Notes: generated from the sequence alone by a model not told the origin. Counted from the stretch's first letter, positions 1 to 9,677 are shown. The stretch: DNA of 64,000 bases from Flavobacterium hankyongi (GCF_036840915.1 NZ_CP085725.1:310001-374000); one strand, 5' to 3'. Translations and numbers: made by a program.

Positions 1-2457
1 TCTTGCACCAAAAGTAGGATCGAATCCTTTTTCTGATAAGTAAGCAATAGCTTCTGGTGTGGCATCCATTGTAATGTGTTGTAATGCAAGCATTTTGATA
101 ACACTTTTCAGTTGTAAACCAACAATCTCACGAATGTTCTCATTTGTTAATGGTGTGAACATTACAATTTCATCGATACGGTTAATAAACTCTGGACGCA
201 CCGTTTGTTTTAACAAACCTAAAACTTCCACTTTTGCAGCTTCAGTTGCGGCTTCAATACCACCTTTTAAATTTTCAAACTTTTCTTGTATAATGTGGCT
301 TCCCATATTGGAAGTCATAATTATGATCGTGTTTTTAAAATCAGCTAATCGTCCTTTGTTGTCCGTTAAACGTCCTTCGTCCAAAACCTGTAGCAAAATG
401 TTGAACGTATCTGGATGTGCTTTTTCAATTTCGTCGAGCAACACTACAGAATAAGGTTTTCTTCGAACTGCTTCTGTAAGCTGACCACCTTCATCATAAC
501 CAACATATCCCGGAGGCGCACCTACTAAGCGACTTACGCTGTGGCGTTCCTGATATTCGCTCATGTCGATTCTAGTCATAGCATTTTCATCATCGAATAA
601 ATATTCGGCCAATGCTTTTGCCAATTCCGTTTTTCCAACTCCAGTTGTTCCTAAGAATAGGAAAGAACCTATTGGTTTTTTTGCATCCTGTAATCCGGCA
701 CGACTTCTGCGAACAGCGTCACTAATTGCCGTAATTGCTTCTTCCTGTCCAACTACTCTGCGATGCAATTCGTCTTCAAGTTTTAGTAACTTTTCACGCT
801 CACTTTGTAGCATTTTAGTAACTGGAATTCCAGTCCATTTAGCAACTACTTCAGCAATATCATCGTGAGTTACTTCTTCCTTAATTAAAGATTTATCCGA
901 TTGATTTTCCTGTAACTGTTTTTGTAAATCATCCAGTTTTTCCTGAGCTTCTTTGATTTTTCCATAACGGATTTCGGCTACTTTTCCATAATCTCCGTCG
1001 CGTTCGGCACGTTCAGCTTCAGCTTTAAAATCTTCAATTTGTTGTTTTACAGATTGAATGTTGTCTACCAAATCTTTCTCAGATTTCCAACGGGTATACA
1101 CTTCGTTGCGCTCTTCTTTTAAGTTCGCCAAATCCAAACCAAGTACTTTTAATTTGTTTTCGTCATTCTCACGTTTAATCGCTTCGATTTCAATTTCCAG
1201 CTGCATGATTTTACGATCCAAAACATCTAATTCTTCCGGTTTGGAGTTGATTTCCATGCGTAGTTTTGAAGCAGCTTCATCCATCAAGTCAATCGCTTTA
1301 TCTGGTAAGAATCGATTGGTAATATAACGTTGTGATAATTCTACCGCCGCAATAATTGCATCGTCTTTGATTCGTACTTTATGGTGTGTTTCGTATTTCT
1401 CTTTAATACCACGTAAGATTGAAATCGCACTTTCAGTATCAGGTTCATCTACATTTACTTTTTGGAAACGACGTTCCAAAGCTTTATCTTTTTCAAAATA
1501 TTTTTGATATTCGTCTAAAGTAGTAGCACCAATAGCTCTTAGTTCTCCACGAGCTAAAGCTGGTTTTAAAATATTGGCAGCATCCATAGCGCCTTCGCCA
1601 CCTCCTGCACCTACTAATGTGTGGATTTCATCAATGAAAAGAACAATATCTCCTTCGGCAGAAGTCACTTCTTTTACCACGGATTTTAAACGCTCTTCAA
1701 ATTCACCTTTATATTTTGCACCTGCAATCAAAGCACCCATGTCTAAAGAGAAAACTACTTTATCTTTTAAGTTTTCAGGAACGTCTCCAGCTACGATTCT
1801 ATGTGCTAATCCTTCTGCGATAGCGGTTTTACCCACACCAGGTTCACCAATCAACATTGGATTGTTTTTAGTTCTTCTTGATAAGATTTGTAATACACGA
1901 CGGATTTCTTCATCACGACCAATCACTGGATCGAGTTTACCATCATTTGCTAATTGATTTAAATTCTTAGCGTATTTGTTTAAAGCATTATAGGTTTCTT
2001 CTGCAGAAGCGGAGGTTACTCGTTCTCCTTTACGAATTTCAGCAATGGCAGCTTCCAGACCTTTTTCGGTTACACCTTGGTCTTTTAATATTTGAGAAAC
2101 TTTACTTTTTGATTTAAAAATAGCCAATATCAAATGTTCGATAGAAACATATTCATCGTTCATTTTTTTAGCAATAATGTTGGCTTCGTTTAAAGCTGTT
2201 CCAGCTTCACGAGAAAGCATTAATTCGCCACCTGAAACTTTTGGAAAACTTTGAATAGTACTGTCCAAGATTTGTTTGAACAGATTTACGTTTACATTTA
2301 GTTTTTTAAGAATAAAAGGAGCTACGTTTTCATCAACTTCTAATATTCCTTTAAAGATGTGTTCGTTTTCCAACTGTTGTTGACCGTTGGCTTGTGCAAT
2401 TTGCTGTGCTTGTTGCAAAGCTTCTTGCGATTTGATTGTTAAATTGTTTAGATTCAT
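1..2457 (-). CDS. clpB: ATP-dependent chaperone ClpB (3' end beyond window)
   Basis: Hsp100 disaggregase that works with DnaK to pull apart heat-damaged aggregates in the cytoplasm. Reading from the ATG at 2457, the order is an N-terminal Clp repeat domain (about residues 1-145), AAA module 1 with GEPGVGKT and the Walker B string LFIDEIHT, a long charged coiled-coil middle domain (about 400-530), and AAA module 2 with GTTGVGKTE. The coiled-coil middle domain separates ClpB from ClpA or ClpX. 819 codons are visible and the frame is open at the left edge (last residues GFDPTFGAR), so roughly the last 50 residues are missing. It is divergent from ytxJ; the 148-bp gap holds three CAAGACAAAAT repeats that may be stress-regulatory. 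Confidence 0.97.
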   Translation of the reverse strand, partial: MNLNNLTIKSQEALQQAQQIAQANGQQQLENEHIFKGILEVDENVAPFILKKLNVNVNLFKQILDSTIQSFPKVSGGELMLSREAGTALNEANIIAKKMNDEYVSIEHLILAIFKSKSKVSQILKDQGVTEKGLEAAIAEIRKGERVTSASAEETYNALNKYAKNLNQLANDGKLDPVIGRDEEIRRVLQILSRRTKNNPMLIGEPGVGKTAIAEGLAHRIVAGDVPENLKDKVVFSLDMGALIAGAKYKGEFEERLKSVVKEVTSAEGDIVLFIDEIHTLVGAGGGEGAMDAANILKPALARGELRAIGATTLDEYQKYFEKDKALERRFQKVNVDEPDTESAISILRGIKEKYETHHKVRIKDDAIIAAVELSQRYITNRFLPDKAIDLMDEAASKLRMEINSKPEELDVLDRKIMQLEIEIEAIKRENDENKLKVLGLDLANLKEERNEVYTRWKSEKDLVDNIQSVKQQIEDFKAEAERAERDGDYGKVAEIRYGKIKEAQEKLDDLQKQLQENQSDKSLIKEEVTHDDIAEVVAKWTGIPVTKMLQSEREKLLKLEDELHRRVVGQEEAITAISDAVRRSRAGLQDAKKPIGSFLFLGTTGVGKTELAKALAEYLFDDENAMTRIDMSEYQERHSVSRLVGAPPGYVGYDEGGQLTEAVRRKPYSVVLLDEIEKAHPDTFNILLQVLDEGRLTDNKGRLADFKNTIIIMTSNMGSHIIQEKFENLKGGIEAATEAAKVEVLGLLKQTVRPEFINRIDEIVMFTPLTNENIREIVGLQLKSVIKMLALQHITMDATPEAIAYLSEKGFDPTFGAR

Positions 2458-2532
2458 ATTTTTACTTACTATGTATTGTTTTAAAGTTTAGCTTTGCATT
2501 GAAATAGTCAATTTGTATTCCAATGTATAAAT

Positions 2533-2605
2533 CAAGACAAAATGACTGATTTTAATTGATTTGAACAATATTATCAAGACAAAATGTCTGAAAACAAGAC
2601 AAAAT
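2533..2605. repeat. Three CAAGACAAAAT direct repeats in the clpB/ytxJ gap
   Basis: The 11-mer CAAGACAAAAT begins at 2533, 2575 and 2595. The middle copy extends into the perfect dyad AGACA-AAA-TGTCT. They sit between the start codons of two divergent genes, so they are candidate binding sites for a regulator of clpB, ytxJ or both. No regulator is identified; this is inference from position and repetition. Confidence 0.5.
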
Positions 2606-2992
2606 ATGAGTTTTTTAAAGAATATTTTTGGCAACAACGAACAACAAAAGGAAGAATCAAAAATGAGCTGGACGGGTTTAACCCATCTAGATCAATTAGA
2701 TATGATTATTAATGATTCGTGGGAGATACCTGTTTTAATTTTTAAACACAGCACACGTTGTATAATCAGTAGAACAGTTTTAAAAAATTTTGAAAAGGAA
2801 TTTGATTTAGGAGATAAAGTAAAACCATATTTCTTGGATTTATTAGAGTTTAGACCCATTTCTAACGAAATAGCTGCTGTTTTTAATGTTACTCATCAAT
2901 CTCCACAGTTGATTGTGATTAAAAATGGCAAAGCAGTTTATGATGCTTCTCACGATAGCATTACTATAGAAGATCTGAAAAATTATATTTAG
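2606..2992 (+). CDS. ytxJ: Bacillithiol system redox-active protein YtxJ
   Basis: Small thioredoxin-fold protein of the YtxJ family, a monothiol bacilliredoxin-like protein thought to handle bacillithiol mixed disulfides in the cytoplasm. I start it at the ATG at 2606 (128 aa) because family homology begins at MSFLKNIFG; the frame also stays open further upstream through the repeat region. The family signature HSTRCIISR places a single Cys at residue 52, where thioredoxins have CxxC. The C-terminal half (SPQLIVIKNGKAVY) has the usual cis-Pro strand. It is 3 bp upstream of a Crp-type gene. A bacillithiol biosynthesis gene, bshB1, is also in this window. Confidence 0.88.
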   Translation: MSFLKNIFGNNEQQKEESKMSWTGLTHLDQLDMIINDSWEIPVLIFKHSTRCIISRTVLKNFEKEFDLGDKVKPYFLDLLEFRPISNEIAAVFNVTHQSPQLIVIKNGKAVYDASHDSITIEDLKNYI

Positions 2993-2995
2993 TCT

Positions 2996-3535
2996 ATGGC
3001 TGTCAAATCTTCAGGAATTTTAGACCTACTCAAAGCGAACAACTTATTTGAAGAAGAGTTGGTGGTTAAACGAAATGAATTCTTGAAAGTTGCAGGAACA
3101 GTCGATACTAATATCTATTTCATTGAAGAAGGAAGCTTGAGAATATACATTGCTCAAGAGAAGGAAGAACAAATCATTCGTTTTGGTTATCAAAATGATT
3201 TAATTGTTTCATTGGATTCCTTTTTAATCGAAGAGCCTTCTGATTTTTATATTCAGGCAATAAAAAAAACTGTGGTAAAAGTTATTTCTAAAAAAGCGTT
3301 TTTTGATTTCATTAATAAAGAAGAAGACAATCTAAAATTGTGGAATTCCATTCTTCAAAATTTGGTTTTGCAGCAAATGGAACGAGAAAAAGATTTGCTG
3401 ATTTCTTCTGTAAATGAGCGATATTCTAGGGTTTTAAAAAGAAGTCCAAGACTTTTTCAGGAAATTCCACATAAGTACATTGCCAATTATCTCCGTATGA
3501 CACCTGAAACTTTATCACGTTTGAAAAAGTCTTGA
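2996..3535 (+). CDS. Crp/Fnr family transcriptional regulator
   Basis: A 179-residue cyclic-nucleotide-binding-type regulator. Residues 20-110 form the beta-roll (NIYFIEEGSLRIYI, then a FGYQNDLI turn), followed by a long dimer helix and a short helix-turn-helix at the C-terminus (HKYIANYLRMTPETLSRLKK). The cAMP phosphate-binding motif (RxxxAELA) is not visible, so the ligand is unknown; this is common in Bacteroidota Crp proteins. It follows ytxJ with a 3-bp gap and probably shares its transcript. The protein stops directly after the recognition helix, so no extra wing is present. Confidence 0.85.
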   Translation: MAVKSSGILDLLKANNLFEEELVVKRNEFLKVAGTVDTNIYFIEEGSLRIYIAQEKEEQIIRFGYQNDLIVSLDSFLIEEPSDFYIQAIKKTVVKVISKKAFFDFINKEEDNLKLWNSILQNLVLQQMEREKDLLISSVNERYSRVLKRSPRLFQEIPHKYIANYLRMTPETLSRLKKS

Positions 3536-3590
3536 TTTCAATCAATTTTTTGGTGCTTATTAATTCAGAAATTTGTTCAAAACAAAGAGA

Positions 3591-4160
3591 ATGAAAACTA
3601 TAGATTTAATTTCGGAATTAAGATTGATTACACTTCAAAATATCAATTTTGCACAAAGTCTTTATGATTTGTCTAATGAAGAGCTCAATTTTAGAAGCGA
3701 TATAAAAAGCTGGAGTATTTTAGAATGTTTGGAACACTTGAATATTTATGGTAACTTTTACCTTCCAGAGATTGAAAGTACAATCCGAAAAGCTACAATT
3801 TCACCAGAGAATGAATTCCGTCCTGGATTTTTAGGAGATTATTTTGCCAAAAGCATGCAGCCAAAAGCAAAACTGAATAAAATGAAAACATTTAAGAAAA
3901 CAGATCCAATAGGGAGTAAGTTGGATAGAAATGTAATTGACAATTTTATTCTTCAACAGAATAAATTATTGGAATTGTTGGCAGCATCAAATAAAGTGAA
4001 TCTAAACAAATTGAAAACAGGGGTTAGTATTTCAAAATGGATTAGAATAAAATTAGGAGATACTTTTAGATTCGTAATTTATCACAATCAAAGACATATA
4101 TTTCAGGCTGAAAGGGTTTTGACTTCTCAAAATAATCTAAAACAAAAAGTTGAAGTATAA
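3591..4160 (+). CDS. DinB superfamily protein (possible thiol S-transferase)
   Basis: A four-helix-bundle metalloprotein of the DinB/YfiT superfamily, 189 aa from the ATG at 3591, which has a purine-rich AAAGAGA just before it; the frame stays open for 18 bases upstream. The His triad that binds the metal is visible: H49 in LECLEHLNIY and H165 and H169 in YHNQRHIFQ. Members act as bacillithiol or mycothiol S-transferases, though many have no known substrate. Its position after ytxJ makes a bacillithiol-linked role attractive, but that is inference. The Crp gene lies 55 bp upstream. Confidence 0.8.
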   Translation: MKTIDLISELRLITLQNINFAQSLYDLSNEELNFRSDIKSWSILECLEHLNIYGNFYLPEIESTIRKATISPENEFRPGFLGDYFAKSMQPKAKLNKMKTFKKTDPIGSKLDRNVIDNFILQQNKLLELLAASNKVNLNKLKTGVSISKWIRIKLGDTFRFVIYHNQRHIFQAERVLTSQNNLKQKVEV

Positions 4161-4210
4161 CTACAAATCTTTTTATTGTTTAAATTTATAGAGTATAAAA
4201 AGTAATAAAT

Positions 4211-4600
4211 ATGTTCACATTAGTACAAATCAAAGAAGCGCATGCTAAAGTAAAATCAGGTGCCGATTTTCCCAATTACATAAAGGACTTAATTGGGTTA
4301 GGTGTAACCAATTATGAAACTTTTGTTTCGGATGGTCACACGGTTTTTGAAGGAAATGAAGAGTATAAAATCATTTCTGAACCCAAGTATAATGCTCTAA
4401 TCATTTCAGATTCGGTTAATGTTGAACAATTCAAATCTGATTTAAAAGATCATCAGCAAGGAAAAACAGATTACATGACTTTTTGTAATGATTGTGCAAA
4501 ATCAGGTGTTGAGAAATGGAAAGTTTCTATGAAAGGGATGACCTGTACTTACTTTGATAAAAAGGAAAATGAAATGCTTCAAGAAATTATTCCTCAATAA
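4211..4600 (+). CDS. DUF1398 family protein
   Basis: A 129-residue protein that looks like DUF1398 (often labelled phage envelope protein without experimental support). The family pattern is visible in GADFPNYIKDLIGLGVTNYETFVSDGHTVF near the N-terminus and YMTFCNDCAKSGVEKWKV in the second half (only short parts are diagnostic). There is no signal peptide or membrane segment, so it is probably cytoplasmic. It is the last gene before a strong bidirectional terminator. Function unknown. Confidence 0.75.
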   Translation: MFTLVQIKEAHAKVKSGADFPNYIKDLIGLGVTNYETFVSDGHTVFEGNEEYKIISEPKYNALIISDSVNVEQFKSDLKDHQQGKTDYMTFCNDCAKSGVEKWKVSMKGMTCTYFDKKENEMLQEIIPQ

Positions 4601-4610
4601 GATTTAAATA

Positions 4611-4642
4611 AAAATCCCGAAGTATTAAGCTTCGGGATTTTT
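4611..4642. terminator. Bidirectional terminator after DUF1398 gene and amidase gene
   Basis: A 12-bp stem AAAATCCCGAAG / CTTCGGGATTTT around a 7-base loop, with A-run and T-run on either side, sits between convergent genes and can serve both strands. Confidence 0.9.
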
Positions 4643-4644
4643 AT

Positions 4645-6120
4645 TTATTGTTTTATTATTTTTTGAGAGTATTCTTTATTATCGAGTTGAACAAGAAGTA
4701 TGTATGTCCCACTAGGTAGTTTTTCGATATTAATTTCTGTTACTAAATCTTTTTCTTTAATGGCTGATTCAGAAGAGTAAACTTGTTTTCCTGTAATGTC
4801 AAAAACAAAAAATGCTGCTTTTGCCGAATTTATATTGTTTAAGCTCACTGATATCAATCCTGAAGTTGGATTTGGGTAAACTTTAAATGCAGGTGTACCG
4901 CTGGCAATATGATTTACATTATCTTCTGAAATTTTTGCAGCGCAACTAATTGCGGTAACAGATCTTGTTCCATTAGAATTATTTGTTGTTCCAGCACTGT
5001 TTTTTGCTACCATTGAATAGGTGTAGTTAGTGCCTGCGGTAATTAGATATGTGTTTAAAAATGATGTCCCTGTCACATCTGGAGCATATAAATTACCGTT
5101 TCTATAAATATCGTATGAAGTTGCGTTTGTAGAAGCTGTCCATGTTACATTAATCGCACTTGTTGATGCACTGCATGTTGCAGTTGTACTAACCGTAAAT
5201 GCTCCAGGAACACAACCAACAGCTGTAGCTGTTCTAGTTCCATTAGAATTATTGGTTCCTCCAGCACTATTTTTAGCTTTTACATAGTAAGAGTAGCTCG
5301 TTCCTGGAGTAATTAAATAAGTGTTTAAAAATTGTGTTCCTGTTATATCACTAGCATATAATGATCCATTTCTGTAAACGTCGTATGAAGTTGCCCCTGT
5401 AGATGCAGTCCAATTTAATCGCATTTGTGAAGTAGTACCACTACATTCAGGAGTTAATGTTAGGCTAAATGATCCAGGTAAAGATGAACTACACGTAGTT
5501 CCTAAGTTAGATTTTAAAGAACTAAAATATGAATTTGCAAAAGTAGCCCTCCATGTAGGACTAGTTAATTTTGTAGCATCCGAAGTATCAACAAATCCAA
5601 GTTCATTTAAACATCCAGTCGCCGAAGAATATCTTAAAACACCTAAATGGTAGGCGAGGAAGCTGTTGTCTTCAACACATCTACGGTTGCTCCAAGAACC
5701 GTTTGTTGCCATATCATTTTGAATTTTTTGAGCAAATGCAATATCAGCAGCTGTTGTGGTGTCATCATAGGTACAATAGAATGTTTCTGTTCCTGTTCCA
5801 CCTCCTGCATTACAGTGAATACTTAACAAACGGTCTGCACCCCAATTGTTAGACATTGTTGCACGTTGAGTAACCGATGTCCAACTGTTTAAATTTGTTG
5901 TTCTGGTCATATGAACTGTCCAAGATGAACATGAATTTTGAATTAGAGTTCTAGTACGCAAACCAACATCTAATGAGGTTTCAATTTCTGTTGCTGTTCT
6001 TCCGTCAGGATTGTCACTTGTAGTGGCTCCATAACCGTGACCAGGATCAATAACTACAACTTGAGCTTGAATTGTTATTGCTGTAAAAAGAGCAAATAGT
6101 ATTGTTGAAATTTGTTTCAT
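4645..6120 (-). CDS. Secreted N-acetylmuramoyl-L-alanine amidase with type IX sorting domain
   Basis: Zinc amidase (Amidase_3 fold) that cleaves the bond between N-acetylmuramic acid and the stem peptide. The signal peptide is residues 1-19. Zinc ligands are visible as H28 in DPGHG, a Glu near residue 45-47, H102 in SIHCNAG and the catalytic E173 in NELGFVD. Two fibronectin III-like repeats follow (about 215-305 and 306-396), each with SYDVYRNG or SYDIYRNG. The C-terminus (412-491) is a type A type IX secretion domain: VYPNPTSGLISV then LPSGTYILLV and KIIKQ. It is therefore exported to the cell surface or medium, not to the septum. The next gene upstream ends 3 bp before its start and is probably co-transcribed. 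Confidence 0.9.
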   Translation of the reverse strand: MKQISTILFALFTAITIQAQVVVIDPGHGYGATTSDNPDGRTATEIETSLDVGLRTRTLIQNSCSSWTVHMTRTTNLNSWTSVTQRATMSNNWGADRLLSIHCNAGGGTGTETFYCTYDDTTTAADIAFAQKIQNDMATNGSWSNRRCVEDNSFLAYHLGVLRYSSATGCLNELGFVDTSDATKLTSPTWRATFANSYFSSLKSNLGTTCSSSLPGSFSLTLTPECSGTTSQMRLNWTASTGATSYDVYRNGSLYASDITGTQFLNTYLITPGTSYSYYVKAKNSAGGTNNSNGTRTATAVGCVPGAFTVSTTATCSASTSAINVTWTASTNATSYDIYRNGNLYAPDVTGTSFLNTYLITAGTNYTYSMVAKNSAGTTNNSNGTRSVTAISCAAKISEDNVNHIASGTPAFKVYPNPTSGLISVSLNNINSAKAAFFVFDITGKQVYSSESAIKEKDLVTEINIEKLPSGTYILLVQLDNKEYSQKIIKQ

Positions 6121-6123
6121 GGC

Positions 6124-6966
6124 TTAAAGTTTTAGAGTTGATACATAGATTTTTCCAGAATTTTCATCAGAAAAAATAACTTGATTTTCACCAAATAATG
6201 ATGGAAACATTTCAAACTGATTCTCTGTAGAAGTTATTTTTTTGGTTCTTGCATTTTCTACATCAAAGAGTAGAATTTCGGAATTGCTTATAGAATGTCC
6301 ATCCTGACTTTCATCTAAGAAACCAATAAGATATTTATCATCATTTGACCATGATGTTGCAATTCCTTGACCAATAAGTTTCCCTTTTCCAGATCCATCT
6401 ATATTATAAACCCAAATATCAGGACCATTATGTACAGCAACTCTTTTTCCGTCATGAGAAAGAATTGCATTATAGTATTGTCCTTCGTTACTAGTTATGA
6501 GCCAAGTTTTTTGCGTTTTTAGATTAGTAGCTTCAATTTGTAATGTAAAAGGATTAGTATGAACTACTATTTCGTTTTTACCATTAAATGAAGGAAGAAG
6601 ATTGTGATTTAAATCTATTTCTGAAGCTGTTTTCTCTTTAATTGAATACGATTTTACTTTAGAATTTGAAAAGTATTCTTTTTCTCCTTTTTCTTTAAAA
6701 TAAAATGTTTGACTATCAGCATTCCATGTGTAACCATAACCAATACCTGTATTTGGTGAAATTGGCACAACATCATAAGTCGTTAAGTTCAATAAATAGA
6801 CTCCATGATTATGTTCTTGTGTAAGAAGAGCATACTTACCATCTGGAGAAGCAACTGGGTTTGTGAAATTTCCTTTTACAGGAATTTCTTTTGGTTTCGA
6901 AAATTCTTGTGCCTGCAACTGAATTCCAAGAAGCAATAAAGCACATAATAAGATGTTTCTTTTCAT
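6124..6966 (-). CDS. Periplasmic TolB-like beta-propeller protein
   Basis: A 280-residue secreted protein starting at the ATG at 6966, where a clear signal peptide begins (MKRNILLCALLLLGIQLQAQ). Propeller blades are suggested by repeated strings such as SPDGKYALLTQ, SHDGKRVAVHNG and SNDDKYLIGF, as in TolB/PD40 repeats. It ends 3 bp before the amidase start, which suggests an operon. The substrate or partner is unknown. The frame remains open further upstream but that part lacks a signal peptide and is unlikely to be translated. Confidence 0.75.
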   Translation of the reverse strand: MKRNILLCALLLLGIQLQAQEFSKPKEIPVKGNFTNPVASPDGKYALLTQEHNHGVYLLNLTTYDVVPISPNTGIGYGYTWNADSQTFYFKEKGEKEYFSNSKVKSYSIKEKTASEIDLNHNLLPSFNGKNEIVVHTNPFTLQIEATNLKTQKTWLITSNEGQYYNAILSHDGKRVAVHNGPDIWVYNIDGSGKGKLIGQGIATSWSNDDKYLIGFLDESQDGHSISNSEILLFDVENARTKKITSTENQFEMFPSLFGENQVIFSDENSGKIYVSTLKL

Positions 6967-7020
6967 ATTTTTTGTTTTTGTTAATAGTAAAAATACTACA
7001 AAATAAATAAAAACAAAAAG

Positions 7021-7044
7021 AAACACCTTGATTTTAAGGTGTTT
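7021..7044 (-). terminator. Terminator of the 7.1-8.3 kb lipoprotein gene
   Basis: Perfect 9-bp stem AAACACCTT / AAGGTGTTT with a six-base loop, followed on the minus strand by a T-rich tract. Confidence 0.75.
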
Positions 7045-7072
7045 GATGTTAATTACGGGAATATATGTAGAA

Positions 7073-8257
7073 TTATCTTCTAAACTTATTTCTGGTAATA
7101 ATACTTTTTAGTTTCGCTTTTAAATCTTCTCCAGAATCATAAACCATTTGTTCATTGCTAGGAAAAGGAGTGGCTCTTCTGCCAAAATACTGTAAATAAT
7201 CACTGTCACAAGCATTTCTATCTCCGTTGTAGTTAGCATATATGTACTCAAAAATGAACTCACTTGAAATTGGAAACGTATCTATTAACTGATTTGTTCT
7301 AAAATCGATATAATCTACTTTCGCAGTTATATTACACGCTTTAAATTGTTTAAATTCATATATTGTTGCACGAACAGTTTTCATATTGTCAACCATTACA
7401 ACATTTCCTTTTTCGTCTTTTACTTGGTTTCCGTTTGTGTCAAGCAGTGGTTTTTTACCATCAGCAACTTGTTTTTCTTTAGTGAATTCTCGCTCTTTTA
7501 TCTGTTCTGGCGAAATGTTTATCTGACGGAAGTTAACAATCAAACCATAGTCATAATTAATTCCTTTTTGACGATTGCTATGATATACAGTCCATTTATC
7601 ATCTAGTCCAAAAGTGCTAAAATCAAGTAAATCCGATTGTAAACGAGTAGGAATTACCATTTGTGTTTCGTTTTTGGTATAAACACTCACATAATCGGTT
7701 CCTTTATATTGAGCTTCATTTATCATCTTGCTCACATCTTTATAACCAGGATTAATTTTTTCTAAATAAGCAAAATCATCAAATGCTTTTCTAAAAGACA
7801 TTTTATCGTTTTGCTTCATTAAATTTTTAGAATTGTCGTATAAGTATTTAGAAAGCGATTCTTTACTCTTTACAATTTGAGTTGAATAATCATCAAAAGG
7901 GAAGTAGGCATTTCTTCCTTCTTTCAATAAAGATAAAGGTAACAAAGGTCTAATCTTTTCTTGACGATTGTTAAGTTGTAAATATGTATTGTAAATTTTT
8001 TCAAGATTTGCAGGATTTCCATCTTTTTGAAGCATTTCAATGTCGCGCAAATCACGCTCTTTTGCTTTTGCAAAAGCTTCTTCAATCAAATAAACATAAT
8101 CTTGTTTCCCTTTTGAATTTTTATTAGTATTAAGAGCCTCGGTTGCACGATAAATTGCACCATCATAATCCCCATTACTAAGCATAGATTGAGTGCTTTT
8201 CACACCACAACCAATAAGAAAACTAAAAACAATAACTAAAAAGGTAATTTTTCTCAT
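7073..8257 (-). CDS. Lipoprotein of unknown function with TPR-like N-terminus
   Basis: A 394-residue lipoprotein. I start it at the ATG at 8257 because the lipoprotein signal MRKITFLVIVFSFLIGC begins there, with the lipobox Cys at residue 17. Residues 25-200 are helical with TPR-like spacing (GDYDGAIYRATEALNTN, then AFDDFAYLEKINPGY). The C-terminal half is beta-rich and ends in a helix. I do not recognise the family. Likely periplasmic side of the outer or inner membrane. The dispersed repeat at 8297-8356 lies just upstream. Confidence 0.7.
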   Translation of the reverse strand: MRKITFLVIVFSFLIGCGVKSTQSMLSNGDYDGAIYRATEALNTNKNSKGKQDYVYLIEEAFAKAKERDLRDIEMLQKDGNPANLEKIYNTYLQLNNRQEKIRPLLPLSLLKEGRNAYFPFDDYSTQIVKSKESLSKYLYDNSKNLMKQNDKMSFRKAFDDFAYLEKINPGYKDVSKMINEAQYKGTDYVSVYTKNETQMVIPTRLQSDLLDFSTFGLDDKWTVYHSNRQKGINYDYGLIVNFRQINISPEQIKEREFTKEKQVADGKKPLLDTNGNQVKDEKGNVVMVDNMKTVRATIYEFKQFKACNITAKVDYIDFRTNQLIDTFPISSEFIFEYIYANYNGDRNACDSDYLQYFGRRATPFPSNEQMVYDSGEDLKAKLKSIITRNKFRR

Positions 8258-8296
8258 GCGTTTCAAATTTTGGCAAATATATATTTTTAGGAGCTT

Positions 8297-8356
8297 TATC
8301 CCGCTGTACACTATATCTTTTTGTAAACAAAAAGGATGCCGTTTCCATCGGGGCTA
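8297..8356. repeat. Dispersed palindromic repeat, copy 1
   Basis: Outer arms TATCCCGCTG and CATCGGGGCTATA can pair imperfectly, and an inner ATCTTTTTG / CAAAAAGGAT stem sits between them. Related copies are at 27070-27156 and 36776-36824. All three lie between genes and in the same orientation on the + strand. Looks like a REP-type element of flavobacterial genomes. Confidence 0.7.
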
Positions 8357-8358
8357 TA

Positions 8359-8388
8359 AAAAAACTCCGAATTAATCGGAGTTTTTTG
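8359..8388. terminator. Terminator after fahA
   Basis: Stem AAAAAACTCCGA / TCGGAGTTTTTT around ATTAA, immediately 3' of fahA on the minus strand. Confidence 0.9.
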
Positions 8389-8393
8389 TGTAA

Positions 8394-9677
8394 TTATTTT
8401 GTTGGAATAGGAGGTAGAAGCTTACTTGAAACTTCGCCAAATCCTATGCGAACTTCTTCATTTTGACAATAACCACGCATGATTACAGTATCGCCATCGT
8501 TTATGAATTTACGTTCAGTACCATCTTTTAATGTGAGTGGATTTTTACCTCCCCATGTTAGTTCTAGCATCGAACCAAAAGAGTCTTCTGTTGGACCAGA
8601 AATAGTTCCAGATCCCATCATGTCTCCTGAATTGATTCTACATCCGTTAATGGTGTGATGTGCCAATTGTTGGCTCATCGTCCAATACATGTATTTGAAA
8701 TTAGTATTACTAATAATAGTTTCTTCACCTTTTTCAGGTGCAATACCTACTTGTAAGTTAATGTCAAAAGCATTGTCACCTGTTTGTTGCAAATAAGGCA
8801 GCGGAGTTGGCTCTTGCTTAGGAGAAGCACAACGGAAAGGCTCAAGAGCATCCATAGTTACAATCCAAGGAGAAATTGAAGATGCGAAGTTTTTAGCCAA
8901 GAATGGTCCAAGTGGAACATACTCCCATTTTTGAATATCACGTGCACTCCAATCGTTTAATAACACCATTCCAAAGATGTACTCTTCAGCTTCATCAACA
9001 GGGATATTTTCACCCATAATATTGGCGTCAGTGGTAATAAAAGCAGTTTCTAATTCAAAATCAACTAGTTTAGATGGTCCAAAGACCGGAGATGTAGCAT
9101 CTGCAGGCATTGTTTGCCCCATTGGTCTGTGAACAGGAATTCCTGAAGGAACAATAGTAGAACTTCTTCCATGATATCCTACCGGAATATGAAGCCAGTT
9201 TGGTAATAAAGCATTTGCAGGATCGCGGAACATTTTACCTGTGTTTGTAGCATGTTCTCTACTTGAAAAGAAATCTGTATAATCACCAATGAAAACTGGT
9301 AGTTGCATTTCTACATCTTTCATGTTAAAAATAACAACATCTCTATGTTTTTTGTTATCTCTTAAATCGGCATTATTGGCATCAAATATTTCTGCAATTC
9401 TATTTCGAACTAATCTCCAAGTTTTTTTTCCGTCAGAAATAAAATCGTTCAATGTATCCTGAAGAAAAACATCATCTGTCAATTCGATTCCTTCAAAGTA
9501 TCCTAGTTGTTGTAAAGCACCTAAATCAATTGCAAAATCACCCAAACGTGTTCCAACGGTTACAATGTTTTCTTTGGTTAAAAATACTCCAAAAGGAATA
9601 TTTTGAATAGGGAAATCACTGTTAGGTTCTATTTCTATCCATGATTTTCTGTTTGGATCGTTAGCAGTTATAGGCAT
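8394..9677 (-). CDS. fahA: Fumarylacetoacetase
   Basis: Last enzyme of tyrosine catabolism: hydrolyses fumarylacetoacetate to fumarate and acetoacetate in the cytoplasm. 427 aa from the ATG at 9677, close to the usual 415-430. Residues 1-115 are the SH3-like N-terminal domain; the rest is the FAH fold with DYTDFFSSREHATNTG (metal Asp and catalytic His), ELETAF, and DWSARDIQKWEYVPLG. The frame is open 72 bases upstream, but this is the promoter region. A TTG-N19-TATATTTG promoter lies at 9716-9745 on this strand, interleaved with the glyA promoter. Confidence 0.96.
   Translation of the reverse strand: MPITANDPNRKSWIEIEPNSDFPIQNIPFGVFLTKENIVTVGTRLGDFAIDLGALQQLGYFEGIELTDDVFLQDTLNDFISDGKKTWRLVRNRIAEIFDANNADLRDNKKHRDVVIFNMKDVEMQLPVFIGDYTDFFSSREHATNTGKMFRDPANALLPNWLHIPVGYHGRSSTIVPSGIPVHRPMGQTMPADATSPVFGPSKLVDFELETAFITTDANIMGENIPVDEAEEYIFGMVLLNDWSARDIQKWEYVPLGPFLAKNFASSISPWIVTMDALEPFRCASPKQEPTPLPYLQQTGDNAFDINLQVGIAPEKGEETIISNTNFKYMYWTMSQQLAHHTINGCRINSGDMMGSGTISGPTEDSFGSMLELTWGGKNPLTLKDGTERKFINDGDTVIMRGYCQNEEVRIGFGEVSSKLLPPIPTK

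Noticed and set aside
59..1957. Plus-strand open frames of 89-131 codons
   Set aside because: They lie opposite clpB, whose protein is unmistakable; they are antisense shadows.
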